This document shows, one piece after another, positions 49,459 to 61,666 of a DNA stretch of 64,000 nucleotides. Position numbers and translations under genes: made by a program. The number at the start of each line of letters is the position of its first letter. Position 1 is the first letter of the stretch. Source of the DNA: Nymphaea colorata (taxonomy: Eukaryota > Streptophyta > Magnoliopsida > Nymphaeales > Nymphaeaceae); contig NC_045143.1 in assembly GCF_008831285.2 (NCBI RefSeq), positions 12,077,214 to 12,141,213 on the forward strand, given 5' to 3'. The notes beneath the pieces were generated by a model. The model made no database searches, was not told the DNA's origin, and was given only the letters and a program-made list of their open reading frames with translations.

Positions 49459-50076
49459 CTTTTTCCCTTCAAAAAATCAACACAACTTCCAGAAAAGCCA
49501 CGGTATAACGGATCGATTCGACGAAGACCTACAAGAAGAAAGTCGCTACAGCGAAATGATGTTAAGCCGCTAGGTAATTGAAATGTTGGGAACAAGGAAA
49601 AGAGGCGTCAAAAGATTAATTTAAGGTGAACTATATTTACCTGGGGAAGAAGAAGGGTTTGAAACAGACTCTGAAACCAATTAACGGCGGGGTTCTTCTA
49701 TTTGTTGAGATCCCACTGTCGCAGATAGGGGTCCTCTGCCTCTCCGGCGCCTCCTGCCGGGCATAAGGGGCTCCCCTAGCCCTGCTATCCTCCTCCCCGT
49801 CCTGAAACCGTTCCCTCTAATTCAACGTTCCGCAATATGGGCACTCCTGCCCTTATCGCTTCCAGAGATGCGGACTCTCCCTCCTTATCCTAAGCAAGTT
49901 GAAAAGACAAGAGGTAAGATGAACAGAGAACGGCAGTGAAGCGGTGTCATGTTATCCTATCTGCCGAGGTGAAGGTCCGCGACCCGCCGTGGGGAAAGCA
50001 GAATTGCGGCGTTACTTAAGCCGTGGCACTCGAGAAAACTCAACAAAGAACAACCCGCCCCGGGGGGACGCGGGCG
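49459..50076. promoter_or_regulatory. MTERF6 upstream region
   Basis: GC-richer than the surrounding DNA, with many CCTCC and GGCG words between 49680 and 50060. It probably carries the MTERF6 leader and promoter on the minus strand. No TATA box was confidently placed. No gene was recognised on either strand. Confidence 0.4.
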
Positions 50077-50325
50077 GTTGCTAGTTCGAACTTGCGCGTT
50101 GTTTTGTAAATGATGCACTACCGGTGCATCGCCAAAACACCAACATGGCCCTGGAACCATAAGACAGAGAGAGAAAAGGGAGGTTTGGGCTTTCAGTCGC
50201 TAGTTCGAGCTATTGCATCACCCCTTGTTTTGCGAATGATGCACTATAGGCGTATTCCCAAGACACAGACATGACCTTAGATCTATAGGACAGAGAAAAA
50301 GGGAGTTCTGGCTTTCACTCATGTA
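50077..50325. repeat. Two-copy diverged tandem repeat, about 118 bp
   Basis: CTAGTTCGAACTTGCG at 50081 and CTAGTTCGAGCTATTGC at 50201 start two similar segments. Both continue with TGATGCACTA, then ACAC-AACATG/ACACAGACATG, then AGACAGAGAGA/GGACAGAGAAA and GGCTTTCA. Similarity is moderate, so the duplication is old. Confidence 0.65.
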
Positions 50326-53300
50326 GTTAGATTCTCCTCATACTCACTTGAACTAAGAATAATAGCTAAAGAAGAAAGCTAAGCTCTCCATTCACGACCA
50401 TAATCTATAATTTTTACGCAGAAATATATACACAGTGAAATGTGATGTGATTTGCAATTGTTGTTAATTTGATCATTCCATCTTGAAGAAGGTCCTTTGA
50501 CTAAATTTGATTAACACCCAAAATTTTCCATTTGATCTATACACAGGCTCCTGGTGACTTACAATCGAGTTCTAAATGATCTTCAGTCTGTTTTCAATAT
50601 GTTTTTGAACAGTTTTGTACTCATTTTTCTAATGTTTTTAACTTGTGTTGGCTTCTTTGCCCAAAAATGGATCCATACTATCCAATTTAGGTTTAGGAAT
50701 ACTTAAACTCTAGCATACCATTTATTCACTAGGACTACCCTACTCCATTTTTATCATTTTGCACTCATGTCCAAGTAAAACTCTCGGAAAGCTCAAAACC
50801 CATCCATGTTGAACCTAGATATCTTTCCATTAGACATTCTCTAGGTAAAAGCCAACTGCCGGTGATAAAAAAAACCCCAATTTAAGGTACCCAATCCTAT
50901 TCAGTTGAGCCAAAGTAGCTTCATTTTCTAGAAAATGAGCTCAGTTTGAACTCAATCCTATGATCGTACACAAATCAAGCCTAGGATAGGTGCATCCCAC
51001 TTAAGCTAGTCTAACTTTAGTGGTTCATAAAGTATAACCTCTCCTAGCTAGTTCAATTTAATTTAGATCAGTCAAAATTGAGCTAAAAGGAACTCATTCT
51101 TGATGAAATGACTTTGTTTCAGCACAATTTAACAGTCAATTTTCTAGCTAAGCTCGGTATCTTATTTTGGCTCAAGAAATTCATCCTTAGTAGCTCAAGA
51201 AGTTCAACCTCCTAGAACTAGCTCAACTTAGTAAAACCGCCATCACTCAGACAAATTCACTATACTCAGTTAAACCCTAGTTTCAGCTCAATCGAGAGCA
51301 CTAAGCATGAATTGACTTCACCATTGTGTTTCTTCAATTTAATTTAGCTTACCTTCAGCTCGAATTGAGTTTAAGTGTTCTGGGGGCAGCTCAATTCATC
51401 ATTCATCTTTCATTAGGCTCAGTCATTTCATTAGTGACACTTACGGTGTTCTCCAAGCCAATTTCTAGCTCAATTCTCATCATAGTTGTTCTATTCTTCA
51501 GTTCATTGTGATCAAACAACTCTAACCTGAGCCCCTCAACTCAGTTCAAGACACCTCGGCTTGATACCCAAAATTTGTAATCTCTAGTGCACTCCAATCA
51601 CTTCACTAGTGCCTTTTCCCAAAAAATAATCTAGTTAGTTTCTAAAAACTCAATCTCTAAATAAACTGGCAGGAGGTTTGTCATAAAATCCCAGATATAG
51701 GAGATTGTTTACATGTTTTTTGATGTAGTATGACTTCTATCACATAGTTTCACCAAAAACTAGACGTGAAACACCTAAGGCATTTCATCCTTAGGCATGA
51801 CTGCATTGTCTCATATTTTCACAAGTTCTATACTTAGTTAATCTTTATTTGGCTTGTATATTTAGAATATGCATGAAATTAAGCACCCATATCAGAGCTT
51901 AGCTGACATATTCCCAAATTCGGTTTACTCATCTGCTTTTAGTTGAACATGTACTGGTTAACTTGGCTCATCCTTGACTAGGTCTAGCTTTGATACATGT
52001 CCAAAACCCCAACCCAAGCTTAGCTAGTTAGCTTTAAACCAACGTATCTAGCTTGAATCTAATCAACACCTAGCCCAATCAATGCCAGCTTGTTCAATCT
52101 AAAAGGAATTTGTTAAATATGATAAATTAAGATCAAGCTAGTAAGCATGATGAGGTAAGATCCAACTAAAGGATCAAATTTGATAAGCTTCACCTACAAA
52201 GATCCATAAGCACCAGATGGCACCAGGTCTGCAAAGCTAATCATGGTTGTCCATCATCTGAAAAATTACCAAATGTCATATAATATCTACATTTGTGTGG
52301 GTTGAATCCCCTTCTCTTTCATTTGCTCATGGTTACATGCAAAGTTTTGAGGATTCACACATAACAAATGGAAACAGAATGTTACTTGTCTTTGTACCAA
52401 ATGATAGAGATGAGACTTGTCCTATTGGTAAGAGGATCTACTATTCTAGACACCTTTATCTATGGTAACTAATCCAAGGTCCAAACTACATTGTTTAGTG
52501 CCTAAGATTCTAAATGTTGTGTTTCAAACCTAGCTGCAACTTGTAACATGAAATACTCATGGTCCTAAGATTTCAAAATGGGAATTGATTTTGGAACACT
52601 AAAGAACCCTCCAGGTTTTAAAGATAAATAATGTAATCCTTGGATAACTATTTTCATTATCGGATCATGTTATGCAATTATAAGACTACGTGATGCATAA
52701 AATGTAAATTCAGAAAGTGATTGTGAAACAAATTTTCAAGGTCAAGTTGAAAATTGTAGTTGGAAAATGAACTTTGAAAGAATTTAGAAAGATTGTTAAA
52801 GACATGATGCTTATTCCAAAAGTATATCCTAGAGGATCCCAAGGTTTTTGATCTTCTCCAAGTAGACGTATCTAGACCATTACATGGATAATGTCGAACC
52901 CACTTGGTTTCCAAGAGGATGGTGTGGAAGTGGAGAGTATTTGTGTAGCACCAACACCTGTAGATATTGAAAATTAGAGTGTGCATGATGCATGACATGA
53001 CAAACTATTCTGCATATGCTTTCACAAAATAAAAAATATATGCAATGCATTCTATGCTAAAACAAAGCAAGCATAACAAAGAAGAGAAGAAAGATGAATG
53101 TATATGTAAATCAAGATCACTTGACGACATGTGAACCTTGGAGAAAAGTCTACTTTCTTTGCATATTGTTTTTCAATGTACTCCCAAGGAAAACTATGTG
53201 TGTTCATGAATGAAAATATAACATAACACATCATGAGGCAATAACCAGAGAGGTGTCTAAGTAGCAAAATCTCATAAAAATAGATGACACAATATAAAAT

Positions 53301-54872
53301 TAAAATGAAATGCATTAACAATAAAGAACACATGAAACTCCACCCTTGAAAATTTAGAAGAATTTTAACAAGTCAATCTTAACCATTCTTACAATTAAAT
53401 AACAAAACATGAGCGAGCACTATTGATAAAAGCTCCTCACAGGCACTGTGCAAAAGTGCAAGACAAGGGAGTAGCACCTAGACTACAGGTGTGGCAAGTC
53501 CTATAGCGCTTACTTAGTGCCAATGAACATTTTCACTAATGCTATTTTAGCACCAGTGATGCACCAAAATCTTGTTGTGGATCTGGATTAATATGTTTGT
53601 AGGTCGAAAGTTGTAGTAAACTTCAATATGGTTCCAATAGCTAACTGCAGGTTAGGCCAAAATTCTATAGTAAAGTAAGAGTAGGTTGTTCCATAAATTT
53701 AAACTTTATCTTCTCCGTAGCTTTTTTAGTACAATTGGATTTGATTCATTGCTTTATTATAACGAGATTTGAGTCCATTGAGCTAAGCTAGTCTAGAGTA
53801 GAATATGCAGTATTATTCTTTTATTACTGTTTTACACATGTTTGTAGTTAGCTTTATTTTTTTTGATTTATTTTATAATGTAACTTAATTTTCTGTTTAG
53901 TTTAGTTTGGGATAGAATTAGAATAGTTATATATATTTATTTGATTATGTTTTAATTTAATAAAGTGTCAGAAATAGTGTTGGTTTAAGATTCATGAACT
54001 AAAATTAGTAAAAGAAATTCCATGGATTTCAATGCATTATTAGATTTGAATTTTGACTATGTTTCAAATTAAAATTCTTACAGTGGTATTATGTATGCGC
54101 CAACAATTTCTCATTCAAATACTATGAACATTCGATTTATTTTGGATGGTATTTTACTTTTTTTTTTTGTAAATTTTTCTAAAGTTTTCTGCAATTTTAG
54201 ATTTACGACCTTTTATATCAGGCGACGATGAACCAATGTATCTATAATTGACTTTCTGTCAAAAAGAAAATTGAAATCTCTCAAGAAAGACCTTAAGCTT
54301 TTGTATGTTCTAGTAATATACTTGAGGCGTTAATTGATTGTAATTGTATTAAATAGTATACATTATTATTTCTCAAGTAATAGACTGAAGTATTATTTAG
54401 ACGGGGGTTTCATATCTGGATAATGTTTCTCCATATTTTCTTCATAAGAGTGTTGGGAAACTCATCTAAGTACTGTATTGGGTGAGCGATGTTTCCTATG
54501 ACCTCGCAAAAAGCTGAAGTCCCTATTTAGTCCTTCATCCTTTTATGATATATAGTTTGTAAGCTGAAGTCTCAATTCAATCCTTCATCATTTTATGATA
54601 CGTAGTTTATTTTTAGTGTTTGAGATGATGTTCCTCACCCTGTTTCAACTTGCATGTCAAGTGACCTTCTTTTGTTATACAAAAAGTTGGCTTCTAAAGT
54701 TGACACCTCAAATATCAACCAAACAAAGACATACCTTTTATGAATGAAAAAACGTCAACGTTTGATTTGTTGTTTTGGTGAAACAACATTGTCATATATT
54801 TTATTTTAATATTACCATTACAAGGTACCGACAAATGCTATCATAAGCCAACGACATTACTAAAATGCTTTA
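50326..54872. other. Long intergenic region, no gene recognised
   Basis: About 4.5 kb of AT-rich sequence. The part 50900-52100 is unusually rich in AGCTCAA, TTGAGC and TAGCT words in both orientations. That suggests an old repeat-derived tract, but no LTR, TIR or coding domain was found. 54500-54600 has a short repeated GCTGAAGTC-CC-ATT-AGTCCTTCATC segment (about 54512 and 54564). Confidence 0.4.
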
Positions 54873-55706
54873 GGTAGCATTTGATAGGCTGGAATTTTAC
54901 TGTAACACATAAAATTTAATTCAAATTTTCAAAATTTTTCTTGTTTCATCAAACATGAAATTTTTTTTTTATCGTTGAGGCTCAAAACAAAATAATATTT
55001 TTGGAAATATTATTCCAGTTGAGAGACGGAATAATATTTCTGGTTTTTTTTTTACCATTGGGGAGGAAGAAGGGACAAGGAGGAGGGAGAAGGAAGGAGG
55101 GAGGAGGAAGAAGGAGGAAGAAGGGAAGAAAGGAGGGAGGAGGAAGAAGGGAAGGAGGGAGGAGGAAGAAGGAGGAAGAAGGGAAGGAGGGAGGAGGAAG
55201 AAGAAAGGAGGGAGGAGGAAGAAAGAGGGAAGGAGGGAGGAGGAAGAAGGGAAGGAGGGAGGAGGATGAAGAAGGGAGGTGGAGGAAGAAGGAAGAAGGA
55301 GGAAGAAGGGAAGGAGGAAGGAGGAAGAAAGGAGGGAGGAGGAAGAAAGAGGAAGAAGGGAAGGAGGGGAGAGGAAGAGGGGGCGAGAGAGGAAGAAGGG
55401 AGGTGATGAAAGAAGAAGGAAGAAGGGAAGAAGGAAGGAGGGAGGAGGAAGAAGGGAACGAGGGGAGAGGAAGAAGGGGGCGAGCGAGGAAGAAGAAGGG
55501 AGGGGGAGGAAAAAGGGAAAGAGGAAAGAGAATTTAATTTCAAATTAACAAACCATGAAATTTGTTTTAAAAAAAATAATTTGAAGTTAACCAACACACA
55601 ACTTGGTTTTAAAAATAAAAAAATTTATTTTCCATCCACCAATGTCAAAATTAAATTTTTAAAAACTTTTTTTTCAAAAAGACGTTTCCAGCCATCAAAC
55701 GCTACC
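54873..55706. mobile_element. PIF/Harbinger-like non-autonomous TIR element
   Basis: The left end GGTAGCATTTGATAGGCTGG and the right end (minus strand) GGTAGCGTTTGATGGCTGGA are inverted repeats over about 22 bp with two changes. TTA lies directly outside both ends (54870-54872 and 55707-55709), the target duplication expected for PIF/Harbinger or Tourist-like elements. Inner arms are AT-rich and partly complementary (CAAACATGAAAT and its like). There is no transposase; the centre is taken up by a purine minisatellite. Confidence 0.65.
55061..55537. repeat. Purine minisatellite inside the TIR element
   Basis: About 475 bp of GGAGGAAGAAGGGAAGGAGG-type repeats, almost entirely G and A on the plus strand, with only about a dozen pyrimidines. 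The unit is 10-30 bp and irregular. Long frames on both strands (Lys/Glu/Gly/Arg on plus, Ser/Pro/Phe/Leu on minus) are artefacts. Mirror symmetry makes triplex (H-DNA) formation possible. Confidence 0.9.
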
Positions 55707-55963
55707 TTAACGTTTTATTCACGCACGAAGAGGGAGCGCAGGGGCATTTAACGCCACCTCTTTGATTTATTTGTTTGTCAATTGCAGATTCCTCACTCCA
55801 TTTTAATGGGCGTTCACGGAACTTCCTTTATTTGCTGGCGTCACCACCTTGGGGTTGGTTGGATCGAACGCTCGGCGGATTGACTACGCACCCTTCCTGG
55901 TTCGCTCGGATGCAGAGAGAGAGAGAGAGAGAGAGACAGAAAAGAATCATCGTGGTCGTCGCC
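55707..55963 (+). promoter_or_regulatory. DUF538 gene leader with GA microsatellite
   Basis: The 257 bp between the TIR element and the start codon must include the 5' leader. A GA run at 55915-55935 sits 30 bp upstream of the ATG. The promoter proper probably overlaps the transposon. Confidence 0.4.
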
Positions 55964-58900
55964 ATGAAACACCGGTGCTTCGTTTCCACATTTTTGTCCT
56001 TCTTTCTGCTTTATCGGTTAGGCTATCGTCCGGCGACGGCGTTGCCGGCGAACGGGACGGGCGTGCACGAGCTGCTGCCCAAGTTTGGTCTGCCGCGAGG
56101 ACTCTTACCCCAGGGAGTGAAGTCGTTTTCCTTCTCCGAGACCGACGGCAGATTCTTGGTGCTGCTTGAGCAGCCTTGCTACGTGGAGTACGAGTACCTC
56201 GTCTACTATGACGTGAATATCACCGGCACCCTTCGCTACGGCAGCATCACCGATCTTAAGGGCATACAGGTGAGGAAATTCTTCATTTGGTTGGACATCG
56301 ACGAGATCAAGGTCGACTTGCCGCCCTCCGATTGCATCTACTTCCAGGTGGGGATCATCACCAAGCGGCTTGACGTGGCCCAGTTCGCCAACCCTCGTTC
56401 CTGCCGAGAAGGTGGCTGTACATGGTGGGATTCCGTTTCTTTCGAGGTATCTTCTTCTTCCTTCTTTGCTATGTCGTATTTCTTTCTTTCTATTGTACGT
56501 TGATCTTTATAAAGATTGAGGGACGAGTGAGGAAATGAATGAAGCTTTGGCTTTTTATTTGTGATGTCGATTGATCAAGTTCGGTCTTCGACTCCAAAAC
56601 GAAGAGAGAGAAAGAGAGGGGGGAGAGACAGAGGAGAGGAACGCCGTTTGGGAGTTGTAATGAAAGAGGAAACGGTACCAATTCGAGTCCGGAGCCCTTG
56701 AGAGGAATTAGAGAAGATTCCCCCCTTAAAAGTGGGGTGAATTAAGGAAGAAAGTCGAGGAGTATGAATCTTATGGTGGATGTTGATATGCCCTAAAACG
56801 ACAGACCTTCTGCCAGAGAGGGATATTTCGGCTTCTGCCTTTTGTTTGACTGGAAATAAAGAGCTTTAAGGAAGCCGGGGTCCTGTGGTGATGACATTGT
56901 TCTCTTTAACGATGGGGTATATTCTGGCACCATTGCGGAGGTAAATTCCATAGGATGGGCTATATATTGCCTGTTCCGAACTAGCTTCTGTCTATCTACT
57001 GTCGATATCCAATTCATCACCGGGGGAAGAAGGAACATGATGTTCCTCTGGTTGATCGTTTCCTATCTCAGGCAGAATATACGGTTTCTGAATTATCTTC
57101 AATATACTATCATAAACTTTCCATGGCCTCTTCTCTATTACTGTTAATTAGTTTGTCGATTTCCCTACAGTTAATGTGCTACTGTAAGTATTCCATATTT
57201 CCATCAATAAGGTTTGCGTGCATGCATTTCCGTGGAATGTTCTTCAGGTGAATTTATGTACCAGATACCTTGTTTTTATCACATGTTTTAGTCCTAATTC
57301 TTTGTTCCTTTTAATGTTTATGAAGCTATTAGGTTTCTTTATTAGGTTAGTTGCTAACTTACTGTGTCTTGGCTTTGATATCCTGCATTGTTCGAGGATA
57401 AGTAGAATATCTTATTGTATAGAAGACTCAAGCATCTATCTCGCATAATTGGGCACTGTTACTACACACTTATCTAGTCTTTTGGCAAACGTTCATCATT
57501 ACATAGAAGCTTTTAATCTCTAAATGATTGAGGTGTCTTACGGGTTCTGTATACATTCTTCCTTAGTAAAAGTCTGTTGCAACTTTTAACACCAATTTGT
57601 TACTTAAGTATCCAACCTGTGTGAACTTATAATATCTTTTATGAAAATCTCTAGTTATTCTTTCATTAGAAAAATTGGAGCATGTTAAGTTAATGGGCGT
57701 TGTCTTTGTAACACCTAGTTCTCAGTATAAGCATGGCTTCCTGCTTGTCTACATTATGTTCAAGGAATTGCTAGGGTTCTTTCAAAGAGAAGGTCTAGAT
57801 TGTCTTTGCAAATCTTCGTCCATGTTAATTGGAATGTGGAAAGGGACAAGATCATTGTTGATGTAGGCACTGTTTGCGTTACTAGTGTCAGAGGGAGGCT
57901 TGCCATCTGGTAGTGCTGGACTTTATTTTGGGATTTAGTTCTTCTCTCGAGTCTTGTGATGCTTCTTGCTTCATTCTTTATGAAGTGTTCTCAAACTCAA
58001 AACTATTTTAGTGTTGAATTCAATTGATGACCAGGAAGCATTGTGTTTGTGTTTTTTTATGAAGTTAGATTAGAATTACTTGGGATTGATAAATGTGGTA
58101 CTTATTTGTTCTATGCACAGCCACAAATATAGTTCTCAGAAAATTATTGTGAGATTTTTCACGGGTACGGTGAAGCTATTTTCCTTGCAAAAATCTCGGC
58201 AATTTTTGTTTAAAAATAGACAAAATAAAAAAAATTAGGTAAAAATAAAATAAACAAAAAACTAAGGAGGAGCCATGAAAAAATTTCGAAGATAAAAATA
58301 ATAAAATAACAATAAATAATGTATTAAATTATTATATCAAATTTAAACTTAAATTTAACTAAAAACCTGAAACTAACATTTAACAATCACAATTTAAACT
58401 TAAAGTTAACCAAAAATCAAGCTACCAACTGAGTCCACATAATGACGTATTTATCAGCTTAAACTAAAGCATATTTGAGACTCTAAACTGCTTACTGCCC
58501 TGAATCTACCTACGGCAAAAATCAAGCAGCTCAATGAAGCTGTAAAACAGGACTTGAAAACCAGAAGTTGGAGTTGGCGACAGTTGACAGATTCTTCTCT
58601 CTTAAAATAACAAAACTCTATGAGTCTATGGTGCAATGGCAGAATTGAATCAATAAAACAAAACGTAAAAAGACATATCTTTGGGCATGAAGTGTAATCT
58701 GTAAAGAAAATTTAGAAAAAAGAAGAAGTTAAAAACTATTGAAAAAAAATGAAACATACCATAGGTGGCCTTCTCCCTTATCCCACATGTCCAACTTTTG
58801 CCCGTCTCAAAGGAGCTGCAATCAAAACAAAACGTGACGGAGGGAAAATAAGGCTGAAAAGCCCTAATCATCTTTGAGGCTTCTATGATAAAAAAAAAAA

Positions 58901-60787
58901 TTACTACTGCAATTTGTGCACAGTACTTATATGGAATGGTTACTTCTCTGGCTACTAAACTTTCTTAACACTGAAAGAGTAAGCTATTTTCATGAGTTTG
59001 AAATAGGTCCATTCTCTGTGGACCCTTTTCTGGAGAAATGCACTTGATAAAGTATTTAATTAACAATGAACGTGTCCTTTTTTTGAACAAATGCACTTCA
59101 GAAAATAACATGTTTGTCGCTAGGCCAGACCTGTCCATGTCATTGTCAGTGCCTAGCATGCTCAACACTTGAGCTTGGGTTTCAGTACTGAAATTTGTGC
59201 ACAGTACTTATATGGAATGGTTACTTCTCTGGCTACTAAACTTTCTTAACACTGAAAGAGTAAGCTATTTTCATGAGTTTGAAATAGGGTCATTCTCTGT
59301 GGACCTTTTTCTGGAGAAATGCACTTGATAAAGTATTTAATTAGCAATGAATGTGTCCTTTTTTTGGACAAATGCACTTCAGAAGATAACATGTTTGTTG
59401 CTTGGCCAGACCTGTCCATGTCATTGTCAGTGCCTAGCATGCTCAACACTTGAGCTTGGGTTTCAGGAGTGCCTACACAGAACTATTAACTGTCTATCCT
59501 TCTCCTTTTAAAGTTTCAAATGCCAATTGGTTGTCTATAGAAAAGTTGGATGCTTCTTGTTTGGAGATCAGACTGATCAGTCATAGTAGTATTAGATCCT
59601 CATCTTTAACCCATGGATGGTGCTTAACAATATCTGCTAGTTCTTGATTGGCATTCACCACTGCAATTACAAATCTTGTTCTTGAGATTTTCTTCACATT
59701 ATTAGAGGTTTTGTTTGTATGGTGAAACCATCTAAGATTTTGAAGAATTTGTAAATCATTTACATGCAAAATACATTAATAACATGGCCGAAGTAAACTC
59801 CAATTTGACATGGTTTGTGTAGAAGTGCCTATGTCATATGGGTGCACATTGGCTGTTGCACCAATGTTGACACAGCTTGGATTGGGCGTCACAGAAGCCT
59901 GTCTAGACCAACCCAAATGTGGTCAGACTTGGACATTTTTGTTTAAAAACTAGTGCATGGTGGACTTGTTTCAACCACGAGTTCAACATGGCCAAAACAC
60001 CCCGGCAGTGCACCCTGTTTTTCTTGCTCTAAGACACGGACTACATTGATGCTGACTGAGTCAAATGCCGTTCACACTTTTTATCTTATGTTTTTGAAAA
60101 GACGAACAAAAATAGGGTCGAGGGCAGGGCAAGATCCGCCTCCTCTCTCCCTCTCTTTCTCTTCCATGGCAGATGAGTGTTGGTCCCTTGTGTGATTTTC
60201 TGGGAAGAAGCGCCTCTTTCCTGTTCACAAGGTGACGAGGGGCATAAGCCACTCCTCCGTTTTCTCATGGCAAGTTGGCATGGGCCCCTCCTCTCACATT
60301 GTTTGTTTATTTGATTGAACAAAAGGGAGGGGTTTGGCCCACCTTTCTTTTTGTTGATCTTAGATTGAGGGGCTGAGCCCCTTCTGTTCACAAAAAGGAG
60401 GGAAAGTCCCTTTTTTGTTTCTCCTTCCTGGGTCATTTGTGAAGGGAACGGGTTCAGCCCCTCCCTGTTACAAATTAGAATGAGGAGGGACTGAAGCCCT
60501 CTTCTCTTTCTTGTTAATTGATGTACATTTCTGTTTCAGTCATATGAAGCATGTTTCTTGTGTGCATTACCTTCTTTGAACTGTCGATAGTTGCTTACTT
60601 GGTTGTGCATTTACAAAATTATGAGAGTGTAACTATGATATTTTTGTTGATTGTGATTGTAGCTATAACAGGATTATCATTTGACTGCTTGGTGGTTCTG
60701 CATTGCCTTTTCATTTGCTTCTGTTTGATCTTTCGTATTTAGTACACACTAAGATTGCCAGTTGTCTAGTTGTTATTTTTTTGTAAC

Positions 60788-60820
<33 letters not shown>

Positions 60821-61666
60821 AGAGAGAGAGAGAGGGGTATGACCCTATGAGTCCCTTAAGTGTGACAAATATAAGGAATCATCTTGGTCTTTGATGTTTG
60901 CAAGATGGATGATTTAGAGAAAATTGAGGAAAAAGAGGGTATTTTTGTCAACCATCATTAGTTAATAACTCTTTCCTCTTGATTTTCTCTCAGCCATCCA
61001 TCTTGAAAATATGAACGTGTAAAATGATTCTTTGTGGTCTTGCACTTAATCTCACCTACACCCTGCTATGTAGGGCTTGAACAAGGAAGTTGTCCTTCAT
61101 CATTCCTTGAATCTTCATCGTTCCTTAAAATTTGGCCTGGCAATATGCTGACACTTATCAATTGCTTAAATATATTGCTTATTTTCCTTGCCATTTTGTC
61201 TATTTCTTTGTTTCTTAAAAAGTTGATGTTTTTTTTTTCAATTTCTTCTGTTAGTTTGTGAAGATTGCCTGCCTTACTCCCTTTGCCTTACTCTCTTTTT
61301 CAGCAGTATCATTAAAATAAATAAATGCGTGAAGATGAATTTCTCTTCTCATTTGAGAAAGTTCACTGACATCTATCCTGCTCTTTCTTTATTCTTGAAG
61401 CCGCATTCGTCAATTTTTGTTCCCTTACATTAGTATGATCTTAGTTTCAGATCTTTGTGTGCCTAGTGCCTTCCTGTTTTCTGCTTTGACTATCGTTGCT
61501 AGTTCTTGGTAGAAGGCTGCATGATGGATCTCATGCATTGCCTGTTGCTTCAACAAATTAGTTCTTGATACTTGGCAAAGACCAACTCCTCTTCCTCTTT
61601 TTTTTTTTTTTTCGTGTGCAGTTGCCTGAGCCTGTAATGGAAGAGGCGATGCTAATCACGGAGTAG
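55964..61666 (+). CDS. DUF538 family protein, secreted or endomembrane
   Basis: Exons 55964-56446 and 61622-61666, joined TTCGAG|gtatct ... tgtgcag|TTGCCT in phase 0, encode 175 aa. The N-terminus (about residues 1-27, MKHRCFVSTFLSFFLLYRLG...) is a signal peptide with a long hydrophobic core. The DUF538 body follows: VHELLPKFGLPRGLLPQGV, FLVLLEQPCYVEYEY, VNITGTLRYGSITDLKGIQV and FIWLDIDEIKVDLP. The C-terminus is CTWWDSVSFE plus LPEPVMEEAMLITE from exon 2. Family members are small plant proteins of unsettled function; I infer no activity. An in-frame ATG at 55910 would add a charged [10 protein letters not shown] leader encoded by a GA microsatellite and would bury the signal peptide, so 55964 is preferred. 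The single intron is 5175 bp and full of repeats; the last exon supplies only 14 residues. Confidence 0.88.
58905..59466. repeat. 281-bp tandem duplication in the DUF538 intron
   Basis: The block beginning AATTTGTGCACAGTACTTAT at 58911 is repeated at 59192. Both copies end CACTTGAGCTTGGGTTTCAG (59185 and 59466). The copies are the same length and differ by only about ten substitutions, so this is a recent tandem duplication. Confidence 0.92.
60237..60502. repeat. Array of short GGGG..CCCC palindromes
   Basis: Seven short imperfect palindromes with cores such as AGGGGCTGAGCCCCT occur about every 31-51 bp. They start at about 60237, 60279, 60325, 60367, 60398, 60449 and 60484. Several are followed by CTGTTCACAA or CTGTTACAAA, so the array looks like an old satellite with a unit of about 40 bp. 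Confidence 0.6.
60789..60834. repeat. TA and GA microsatellite
   Basis: Fifteen TA units followed by eight GA units in the DUF538 intron. Simple sequence repeat. Confidence 0.9.

Noticed and set aside
49129-49573. Plus-strand frames overlapping MTERF6
   Set aside because: Antisense shadows of a well-supported intronless gene.
50070-50210. Possible tRNA because of AGTTCGAAC and AGTTCGAGC
   Set aside because: No acceptor stem, D-arm or anticodon stem can be placed; the motif is part of a diverged tandem repeat.
55001-55597. Long frames on both strands, Lys/Glu/Gly-rich on plus and Ser/Pro/Phe-rich on minus
   Set aside because: Pure products of the purine minisatellite; no non-repetitive sequence or start context.
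60237-60502. Resemblance of the regularly spaced palindromes to a CRISPR array
   Set aside because: Repeats are short and imperfect, spacers are similar to each other, and this is a plant intron; it fits a decayed satellite.
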